The notes under the pieces are model-generated. The model made no database searches and was not told the DNA's origin. It saw only the letters and a list, made by a program, of their open reading frames with translations. The position numbers and the translations under genes were made by a program. DNA of 64,000 bases from Mycobacterium sp. 1245805.9 (GTDB taxonomy: Bacteria; Actinomycetota; Actinomycetes; Mycobacteriales; Mycobacteriaceae), in NCBI RefSeq assembly GCF_001672915.1, contig NZ_LZKR01000004.1, forward strand, positions 62,001 to 126,000, written 5' to 3'. Shown piece after piece: positions 57,895-64,000 of this stretch. Within the stretch, counting starts at the first letter, position 1, and the number at the start of each line of letters is the position of its first letter.

Positions 57895-58575
57895 GTGCGT
57901 GCTTTGGCTGTTCGCAGGTTGCTTGAAATCGGGATGGCCGCCGTTGCTGTCGCGGCGGCGTTGACTTTGACGCCCGCGGTGGTGCCGGCGGGGACGCCCG
58001 AGGCCGCCGCCGCGAGCTGTCCCCCCGTGCAGGTCGTCTTCGCCCGCGGACGATACGAGTCGCCCGGCACCGGCGCGCTCGGCAGCGCGTTCATCAGTGC
58101 GCTGCGATCCAAGGTTTCGAAGAACATCGGCGTCTACGCCGTCAATTACCCCGCCGACACGCAGATCGACATCGGGGCCAACGACATGAGCCATCACATC
58201 CAGTCCATGGTCAGCAGTTGCCCGGACACCCGACTGGTGCTGGGCGGCTACTCGCTCGGCGCGGCGGTGACCGACGTGGTGCTCGCGGTGCCGTTCAACG
58301 CGTTCGGTTTCGACAGCCCCCTTCCGGACGGCACCGATCAGCACATCGCCGCCGTCGCGCTGTTCGGCAATGGAAGCGCATGGGCGGGTCCGATCACGAA
58401 CTTCAACCCGCTCTACAACGACCGAACCATCGAGCTGTGCCACGGCGCCGACCCCGTCTGCAACCCGGCCGACCCGAACACCTGGAAAGAGAACTGGCCT
58501 CAACACCTCGCCAGCGCCTACATCGACGCGGGCATGGCCAACCAGGCCGCCGATTTCGTCGCGGGCAAGCTCTGA
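57895..58575 (+). CDS. Secreted cutinase-family esterase, second copy
   Basis: 226 aa from a GTG at 57,895 (ATG at 57,934 also possible). Signal peptide: RRLLEIGMAAVAVAAALTLT, cleaved near Ala40. Triad: S120 (GGYSLGA), D186 (CHGADPVC) and H204 (NWPQHLASAYID). Cys pairs C42/C109 and C182/C189. Compared with the copy at 38,672, the nucleophile elbow is GYSLG rather than GYSQG and the tail is shorter. Hydrolyses an ester outside the cell; substrate unknown. Confidence 0.93.
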   Translation: MRALAVRRLLEIGMAAVAVAAALTLTPAVVPAGTPEAAAASCPPVQVVFARGRYESPGTGALGSAFISALRSKVSKNIGVYAVNYPADTQIDIGANDMSHHIQSMVSSCPDTRLVLGGYSLGAAVTDVVLAVPFNAFGFDSPLPDGTDQHIAAVALFGNGSAWAGPITNFNPLYNDRTIELCHGADPVCNPADPNTWKENWPQHLASAYIDAGMANQAADFVAGKL

Positions 58576-58584
58576 GCTCGCGAT

Positions 58585-58785
58585 TCAGGCTTCGTACGTG
58601 ACCTGATACCAGTGCCGTACCGGCTTGTGGCTGGTGTCCGCCTGACCGGTGTCCGTCGCGCTGACGACGTTGACGTCGGTCACGCCGGGGTTGTGGGCCT
58701 CGATGTAGCGCTCCAATTCGTGCAGGAGTGCGCCATGGGGCTGGGAGGGGTTTGCGAGCGCCTTTGTCCTGCGCGTCTGGGCCAC
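58585..58785 (-). CDS. Small hypothetical protein
   Basis: 66 aa from a GTG at 58,785 (an ATG at 58,821 would lengthen it). A helix (LLHELERYIEAHNP) is followed by strands (GVTDVNVVSATDTG, HWYQVTYEA). It is compact and codon usage is mycobacterial. No family recognised and no ribosome binding site is clear. It converges with the second cutinase. Confidence 0.5.
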   Translation of the reverse strand: MAQTRRTKALANPSQPHGALLHELERYIEAHNPGVTDVNVVSATDTGQADTSHKPVRHWYQVTYEA

Positions 58786-58900
58786 GCGAAGAATTATGCC
58801 GCTGCACCGACCGTCGCGCATCCGATGTTAATGGATTGCATTACAACGGAATTGGGATTAATGAATTGTCGCGCATTCCGCGGTATAAAGGCGGCGGATT

Positions 58901-59098
58901 TCAGGCCGGGGTGTCGGTGCTCGAGTACACCTTGAAGTCGCGGGTGACCGGGCCACCCGCTGCGGCGGCGCGCCGTCGGGCAAGGAAGGAGGGATGGCGA
59001 CGCATCGCGTCGTGACGTTCCCGGTCCCGCCGCCGGGCCGCGGCCCATGCGGGATGGGATTGAAGGAAAATGACCGTCGCCCCGGCTGCGTCCGCCAT
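58901..59098 (-). CDS. Small Arg/Ala-rich hypothetical protein with a strong ribosome binding site
   Basis: 65 aa from the ATG at 59,098, with GGGAGGAG 8-10 bases upstream. It starts MADAAGATVIFLQSHPAWAA, then a basic helix ARRRDRERHDAMRRHPSFLA and a tail ending in VYSSTDTPA. The Shine-Dalgarno is among the best in this window and supports translation. No known family. It is unclear whether it belongs with the 58,785 gene. Confidence 0.7.
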   Translation of the reverse strand: MADAAGATVIFLQSHPAWAAARRRDRERHDAMRRHPSFLARRRAAAAGGPVTRDFKVYSSTDTPA

Positions 59099-59350
59099 GA
59101 TTCCAACTCCTCCCGAGCAATCCGCAAAAGCATGAACAGTGTTTATCGGTTCGTAATCCAGGATGCCCTGCGGATCCTGTGACGAAACCACGTGCCAAGT
59201 TGAGAATTAGCCATGAATTTCGGCGTCATTCCGCACCCACTGCCCCGCCGCCGTCCGTTTGCGCCAGCGGCGATCCACACGCTAGCGACGGCCACCGACA
59301 GAATTTCCGTTTCGACCTAGGGCACGACCGGCTGCTAGGGTGCCTTGCTT

Positions 59351-60163
59351 ATGCCAGAGATGGACCGTCGCCGGATGATGCTGACGGCCGGGATCGGCGT
59401 GCTGGCGGCCGCGCTGCCGCTCCCCGAGGCCTGCGCCTTCCCGAGTCGACCAGACACACCCAGCGGCCAGACCTACATCTTCCAGGACGAATTCGACGGG
59501 CCGGCCGGCTCGGCCCCCGACCCGTCCAAGTGGGCGGTGGCCAAGGCCCGCGAGACGATCAAGGACCCGACCTACTGGGAGCTGCCCGAGCACATCGGGC
59601 AGTACCGCGACGATCGCAAGAACGTGTTTCTCGACGGCAACTCCAACCTGGTGCTGCGCGCGGCCAAGGACGGGCCCACCTACTTCAGCGGCAAGGTGCA
59701 AAGCCTGTGGCGGGGCGGCGTCGGGCACACGTGGGAGGCCCGGATCAAGCTCAATTGCCTGACCGCCGGCGCCTGGCCCGCCTACTGGCTGGGTAATGAC
59801 GATCAGGGCGAGATCGACGTCATGGAGTGGTACGGCAACGGCAACTGGCCCTCGGCCACCACCGTGCACGCGAAGGCGAACGGCGGCGAGTGGAAGACCC
59901 ACAACATCGCGATGGACAGCGCCTGGCACACCTGGCGCACCCAGTGGGACGCGACCGGCATCCGCTTCTGGAAGGACTACACCGACGGCGCCCAGCCCTA
60001 CTTCGATGTACCCGCCAGCTCGCTTCCGGACTGGCCGTTCAACAACCCCGGCTACGTCGTCTACCCGGTGTTCAACCTTGCGGTCGCCGGTTCGGGCGGC
60101 GGCGACCCGGGCCCGGGAACCTATCCCGCGGACATGCTCGTCGACTGGATCCGCGTCTGGTAG
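59351..60163 (+). CDS. Tat-exported glycoside hydrolase family 16 protein
   Basis: 270 aa from the ATG at 59,351 (an in-frame TTG at 59,345 and ATG at 59,360 are alternatives). The Tat motif is MDRRRMMLTAGIGVLAAALP. The GH16 beta-jelly-roll carries GEIDVMEW (E154, D156, E159), the catalytic ExDxxE. TYIFQDEFDGPAGSAPDPSK and YWLGNDDQGEIDVMEWYGNG match the M. tuberculosis Rv0315 protein as I remember it. It hydrolyses or transfers beta-1,3/1,4-glucans outside the cell. Confidence 0.94.
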   Translation: MPEMDRRRMMLTAGIGVLAAALPLPEACAFPSRPDTPSGQTYIFQDEFDGPAGSAPDPSKWAVAKARETIKDPTYWELPEHIGQYRDDRKNVFLDGNSNLVLRAAKDGPTYFSGKVQSLWRGGVGHTWEARIKLNCLTAGAWPAYWLGNDDQGEIDVMEWYGNGNWPSATTVHAKANGGEWKTHNIAMDSAWHTWRTQWDATGIRFWKDYTDGAQPYFDVPASSLPDWPFNNPGYVVYPVFNLAVAGSGGGDPGPGTYPADMLVDWIRVW

Positions 60164-60164
60164 C

Positions 60165-60998
60165 TCACTGGGTGAGCAGCGCCGTCGCGCTCCAGGCCCT
60201 GCCGCCGGGACGACGTGGGTCAGGCTGGGGCAACCACGTGAGCGGGCGCATGAACAGCGGTAACCGACGGAACCGATGGGCCGCCAGATACAGCGCTTGC
60301 ACCTGCACCGTGCGCCAGCCGAGGTCTTCGAAATAGGCCAAGCCGTTCTCGGGCGCGAACTTGAACGGCGCGTTTTGCAGCATGCCGGCCATCTTCTTGT
60401 TCATCAGCCGTTTGAGGCCGGGGCCGGCGAAGTCGAGCATCCACCAGGCCACCTCGGGTCGCCTGATCGCCGCCGAAAGCGAGACGACGTCGCTGTCTTC
60501 CAGATACATCAACAGGCCCTCGGTCAACACCAGCGCTTTGGTCGCGCCGTCCAGCGCGTCGTCGAGGAAGGCGTCGCGGGCCTGCGGGTCGGCCAGGTCG
60601 ACGGCGACGCGGGTCAACCGGCACCGCGGAGTCTGATCCGCGAGCACCTGCGTCTTTTCCTCCAGCAGCTTCGGCAGGTCCGCCTCCACCCAGGTGAACT
60701 CCGCCGGAAGCTCCAACCGGTACGGCCGCGTGTCCAGACCGGCGGCCAGGTTCAGCACCCGGTCGCAGCCGCCCGCGATCGCTTCGGCGATGGCGTCGTC
60801 GATGATCTTGGTGCGCGCGACGAGCCACCACCCGTTGCGCGTCGACCGGGGGACGTTGGCGACGATCGCGCGGCCGTGTTCACCGGCGAGGCGCTCGGCG
60901 AGCGGGTCGCTGAAAAGCGCGTCGGGACGGGCCGATTCGGTGGCCCGATGCAGCGCCGTCCAGCGCGCCGTGTCCGAAACGTGGGTGATCGAGTGCAT
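60165..60998 (-). CDS. TIGR00027-family SAM-dependent methyltransferase
   Basis: 277 aa. The family marks are DPLAERLAGEHGR, the post-helix RTKIIDDAIAEAIAGGCDRV, NLAAGLDTRPYRLELP (SAM site) and VWVEADLPKLLEEKTQ-like TWVEADLPKLLEEKTQVLAD. Mycobacteria carry many such O-methyltransferases, mostly of unknown acceptor. It ends against GH16 (1 bp apart, converging) and diverges from the PE/PPE pair (124 bp). Confidence 0.93.
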   Translation of the reverse strand: MHSITHVSDTARWTALHRATESARPDALFSDPLAERLAGEHGRAIVANVPRSTRNGWWLVARTKIIDDAIAEAIAGGCDRVLNLAAGLDTRPYRLELPAEFTWVEADLPKLLEEKTQVLADQTPRCRLTRVAVDLADPQARDAFLDDALDGATKALVLTEGLLMYLEDSDVVSLSAAIRRPEVAWWMLDFAGPGLKRLMNKKMAGMLQNAPFKFAPENGLAYFEDLGWRTVQVQALYLAAHRFRRLPLFMRPLTWLPQPDPRRPGGRAWSATALLTQ

Positions 60999-61122
60999 GG
61001 GGCTGACAGTAGTTGGCGGGTCTGACGGGTCGGTGTGGGGTTTTGGTGAACTGCGACGGGTGGCCTGCGCTGGTTAAGCTGGCTGATAATCGCCCGCGGG
61101 GTGTTCAGGGAGGTGATGGGCG

Positions 61123-61422
61123 ATGGTATTCGCAATGGAGCCGGCTGCGGTGGGGGCCGCGGCTTCGATCCAGGCAGAGCTGGCTGCGCAGACTGGCGCT
61201 AGTGCGACCGCGGGCTCGCCGACGCTGTTGGGAGTCATGCCGATGGGCACCGACGCCGATTCGATGGCGTTCGCCGCGGCGCTGGCCGCGGTGGGTGCCG
61301 CGTACGTGGCGGCCGCGGGTGAGCATGCGGCCCAGCGGGTGTTGTTCTCCGACGCCCAGTCGTTGGCGGAGGCGACCACCGTGGCCAGCGAGGCGACGCG
61401 CGCGGCGGCCATGACACTTTAG
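61123..61422 (+). CDS. PE-domain protein (PE36-like)
   Basis: 99 aa, PE domain only. GGAGGTGAT is 7 bases upstream of the ATG. It has MEPAAVGAAASIQAELAAQ, a long helical hairpin, and VGAAYVAAAGEHAAQRVLFS. It resembles the PE36 protein of the ESX-2 locus of M. tuberculosis, as I recall (VMPMGTDADSMAF matching TTPMGGDPDSAMF). It would form a heterodimer with the PPE encoded 17 bp downstream for ESX export. Confidence 0.9.
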   Translation: MVFAMEPAAVGAAASIQAELAAQTGASATAGSPTLLGVMPMGTDADSMAFAAALAAVGAAYVAAAGEHAAQRVLFSDAQSLAEATTVASEATRAAAMTL

Positions 61423-61438
61423 CGGCCAAGGGAATCTG

Positions 61439-63481
61439 GTGTCGCACCCGTGGCCGACGTTTAGCCCGGAGGCCAACTACACGGCGTTGGCGTCGGGGTC
61501 TGGCCCGGCGCCCACGTTGGCCTACGGGGAGACCTTGAGCGCCGAAGCGGCGAATCTGCAGACAGTCATGGCGGCCTCGGCCACGGCCGGCGCGGCAACC
61601 TATGGCGCCAGTTGGCAGGGAGCCGGTGCGACCGCCTCGGCGACCACCCAGACCGCGCTGGACACCCAGCATCAACTCCTCGCCGCGGCACTCTTGGAGA
61701 AGGTGCCGCACGTGGCGGCGGCGGCCAGCGCTCACCAGACCGCGCTCGCGTCGATGGTGACCGCTGAGCAAGCGCTGGCCAATCGGATGGAAGAGGCTAC
61801 TGCCCAACACATTAACCCAACCGTATTGGGCGCGTTGACCCCGCGGATCACGGCGTTGAACCTCGAGTATTACGGGCAGATGTGGCCGCGCAATGCCGCC
61901 GCGGGCGCGGCCTACGGGGCGGCGCTGCGCGCGAGTACTGCGGCGATCATGGTTCCGTTTCCGCCGGCCGTGGCTGGAGCGTCGGCGGCGGCGCCGGCCG
62001 TTGCCGCCGCGGCGTTGGCTGAGAACGCGGCGATGGCCGCCGCAGGGGTGACGATGCAGGCCAGCGAGCAGGCCGTCCAAGCGGCGATGACCCCGGCAGC
62101 GGCCGCGGCCCAGGCGGTGGCTCCGTTGGCGGCCACGCAAACTGCCGCCCAACCGGTCGCCGCGGCCCCACAGGCCCCGGCGGGCATGTTCGCCCAGCAG
62201 TCGCAGGCCGGGGGGCTTCCCGCGCCAACCGCTACCCCCGGTAGTCAGGGCGTAGCCTCTTCCCCTGTTCAGCAGGCAATGACCGCGCGGGCCGAAACGC
62301 TAAGTCCGCCAACAGGATCGGCGCCGGGGCCGGGTGGTGTGGCCAGCGGCTATCCGGGTGCCGGATTGACCAGCTACGTCCGGCCCAAGGGCGACGGTTT
62401 CACCCCGCCGACGGCCAAGCAGGCCAGCGGTGCGAGCCCCGGCATGCTCAACGCCGGTGCTCTGACGACAACGAGTGCGACATCGACGGACGCTCAGCCG
62501 ATGGCCTACGTCCACCCCGAACCACCACGGCCCACCGTTGCCTCGACACCGTCGCAACGACCCCAGTTGGATCTCGGCGACACCGCGCACACGAAGAACA
62601 TCCCACCGCCACCGCCACAACCACTCACCTCTCCACCGCCGGCGCCCCCGCCACCTGCACCGCAAAGTGGCCCCCAGGGGCCGGCGCCCGATGGCAACGG
62701 GCCGAGTGGTCCCGGCGCCCAGATGCTCGGCACCGGACCGGGCCAAGCGCCGCAAGCGCCGTCCATCCCACCGCCGCTCGCTCCGCAACCGCCGATACCA
62801 CCGCCGCCTCCCCCGCCGTCGCCGGGCAACCCGCCTCTACGCCCACCGTCTCCTCCCTCCTGGGCTAGCCCGCCGGTCCCGAAGTCGGTGGAGGCAGCGC
62901 AGAGGGCATACCAGCAATTAATAAAAGACATATTGGAGCACAATTCTCGGCCGCCCGATCCGACCAATTTGGAAGCGGTGAACGCCTACAACCAAGAAGC
63001 GTGGACCTACAATGCGTGGAAGGCGCAGCTCGAGAACCAACTGAAATCGTCGAATGCGGAATATACGCCCGGCAAGGACGCGGCACGCGCGGATATACCG
63101 TCCTGGACACAGCCTGCGCCAGAGCAACCACATGCGCCCGGTTCCCAACAACCTGGTGGGCCTTCAACTCCGAGTCTCGTCGACCAGGCACGGGAAATTG
63201 GTAAGGAGATCTCCGTTCTTCCCAGAGGAACCAGGTTAGATACACTGGCGGACCGGATCTCTGGCCTCCATCTCAATCAGGACCAGGCTGTGGAGGCAAC
63301 CGACATCGCCGCGAAAGCCGCGTTCGGTGAAACCGGGGGAATTGTTAACGTGCCCGACGGAACCAAGGTGGTATTACCGGCGGACTTGGGCTATGGGAAA
63401 GCAATGGTGGTACATCCTGATGGAACGGTGACAGTGTTCGTGGGCGACCTTCATCAATTCTTGCCGTACATCGGCAGATAA
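61439..63481 (+). CDS. PPE protein (PPE69-like) with Pro-rich linker and effector-like C-terminal region
   Basis: 680 aa from a GTG. Residues 1-200: PPE domain with FSPEAN in place of PPEXN, SWQGAG (W59), and INPTVLGALTPRITALNLEY, which matches the PPE69-type core. 200-360 is Ala/Gln-rich; 387-475 is strongly Pro-rich (IPPPPPPPSPG); 480-540 is helical with HNSRPPDPTNLEAVNAYNQE, a motif I recall from the pre-toxin part of ESX effectors. Residues about 580-680 form a compact domain (LADRISGLHLNQDQAVEATD, VNVPDGTKVVLPADLGYGKA, DGTVTVFVGDLHQF). Likely an exported effector; the activity is unknown. Confidence 0.85.
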   Translation: MSHPWPTFSPEANYTALASGSGPAPTLAYGETLSAEAANLQTVMAASATAGAATYGASWQGAGATASATTQTALDTQHQLLAAALLEKVPHVAAAASAHQTALASMVTAEQALANRMEEATAQHINPTVLGALTPRITALNLEYYGQMWPRNAAAGAAYGAALRASTAAIMVPFPPAVAGASAAAPAVAAAALAENAAMAAAGVTMQASEQAVQAAMTPAAAAAQAVAPLAATQTAAQPVAAAPQAPAGMFAQQSQAGGLPAPTATPGSQGVASSPVQQAMTARAETLSPPTGSAPGPGGVASGYPGAGLTSYVRPKGDGFTPPTAKQASGASPGMLNAGALTTTSATSTDAQPMAYVHPEPPRPTVASTPSQRPQLDLGDTAHTKNIPPPPPQPLTSPPPAPPPPAPQSGPQGPAPDGNGPSGPGAQMLGTGPGQAPQAPSIPPPLAPQPPIPPPPPPPSPGNPPLRPPSPPSWASPPVPKSVEAAQRAYQQLIKDILEHNSRPPDPTNLEAVNAYNQEAWTYNAWKAQLENQLKSSNAEYTPGKDAARADIPSWTQPAPEQPHAPGSQQPGGPSTPSLVDQAREIGKEISVLPRGTRLDTLADRISGLHLNQDQAVEATDIAAKAAFGETGGIVNVPDGTKVVLPADLGYGKAMVVHPDGTVTVFVGDLHQFLPYIGR

Positions 63482-63490
63482 GGGGTTAGC

Positions 63491-64000
63491 ATGAATATAC
63501 CCTCACGTACGGCCATAAGAGATTTCGAAGCCTACATTCTGTTGACGATGAAGCTCAGAATGTCAATGGCGAATAAGATGACTCAGCTAGAAGCAAAACT
63601 TGCTGAACACGGGCTCTCCTTGGGTGACGCGGAAATCCTACATGACCGAATAGCCGAAGCCCTTCGCGACGAAGCTTCCCGTTTTGAGCAGATGCAAAAG
63701 TTGCTGGGCATTACAGAATCGGGTTCCGTGTCACTGAAGTACGACAGCGTGTTTTGGCCTGGATTCAGCTTTCATGCCATGGTTGGTAAAGCGGGATTAC
63801 TCGAGTCGGCCGGATACTTGCACGCGACAGCCAGTCGGCCGGAGGTCGGTTCTCCGACCGAGCTGCCCACTTGGAGCGTGGACATCAGCGAATTCGCTGA
63901 GCAGTTTGGCCCCATAGCGCTCCGCGACAAGCAACCCCTGTTCGATGAATTTCTTCCTGCATACGAAGAGTACGAATTCTCATGGAATGGAGAGCCTTAC
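63491..64000 (+). CDS. Unknown protein downstream of the PPE effector, 5' part (candidate immunity protein)
   Basis: 170 codons are open to the window edge from the ATG at 63,491, 9 bp after the PPE stop. It begins MNIPSRTAIRDFEAYILLTM, then a helix MANKMTQLEAKLAEHGLSLG and DRIAEALRDEASRFEQM, later PTWSVDISEFAEQFGPIALR. The base composition is clearly lower in GC than neighbours and codons such as ATA, AGA and CTA are used. Together with position right after an effector-like PPE this suggests an immunity protein acquired with the effector. No family recognised. Confidence 0.75.
   Translation, partial: MNIPSRTAIRDFEAYILLTMKLRMSMANKMTQLEAKLAEHGLSLGDAEILHDRIAEALRDEASRFEQMQKLLGITESGSVSLKYDSVFWPGFSFHAMVGKAGLLESAGYLHATASRPEVGSPTELPTWSVDISEFAEQFGPIALRDKQPLFDEFLPAYEEYEFSWNGEPY

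Overview
The window is high-GC mycobacterial DNA, most likely from a slow-growing non-tuberculous species. The evidence is four PPE proteins and one PE protein, a furA-katG pair, cutinases, a DUF732 secreted protein, a 13E12-type HNH protein, a GH16 protein and many F420/FAD-era mycobacterial paralogue families. Family names are from recognition of motifs and remembered homologues, not from a search. No tRNA, rRNA, CRISPR array, insertion sequence or prophage was seen, and no stretch over 300 bases lacks a gene.

Left third (1-25,000). A cut-off SRPBCC gene and a MarR regulator diverge around a perfect 21-bp palindrome. Then come an EAL phosphodiesterase, an MFS exporter, and a translationally coupled ATP-grasp ligase/serine hydrolase pair. 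After these lie a DCC oxidoreductase, a secreted FKBP, a cold-shock gene with a clear terminator, a MazEF-type toxin-antitoxin pair, a repeat-rich secreted protein, small SnoaL proteins, an Asp-type alpha/beta hydrolase, a DUF899-SRPBCC operon, a GGDEF cyclase and a 919-aa LuxR/AAA regulator. Two FAD monooxygenases, an orphan M42 peptidase, a fructosamine-kinase-like protein, a cNMP-binding protein and a lipoprotein follow.

Middle (24,000-49,000). CitE-like lyase, PGAP1-like hydrolase, glucose-6-phosphate dehydrogenase, a rifampicin-monooxygenase-like enzyme, a second GGDEF cyclase and a 13E12 protein come first. Next is a tandem minus-strand run of two paralogous PPE proteins carrying pepsin-like aspartic protease domains, a DMT transporter and a lytic transglycosylase. 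A cutinase, small membrane proteins, a MOSC protein, an SVP-type PPE with a C-terminal SHOCT motif, a Rieske-FAD fusion and an L,D-transpeptidase complete this part.

Right third (48,700-64,000). furA-katG carries its conserved upstream AT-rich operator and a strong terminator. It is followed by an alpha/beta hydrolase, a Tat-exported DUF1906 protein and a secreted CBM2 protein. A compact operon then encodes a GT4 glycosyltransferase, a methyltransferase and a prenyltransferase-like protein, with a convergent second methyltransferase. Its promoter (TTGCAT-17-TATAGT) runs into a perfect 16-bp palindrome. After a cutinase, a GH16 protein and a TIGR00027 methyltransferase, the window ends in a PE/PPE pair of the PE36/PPE69 type. 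The PPE has a long proline-rich linker and a C-terminal effector-like region, and is followed at once by an AT-richer unknown gene cut by the window edge. This looks like a type VII-secreted effector with a candidate immunity gene.

Themes. Three c-di-GMP turnover enzymes lie within 31 kb. Type VII-exported proteins have been fitted with enzymatic or effector domains (aspartic protease twice, SHOCT, effector-like tail). Several small enzyme operons are of unknown substrate.
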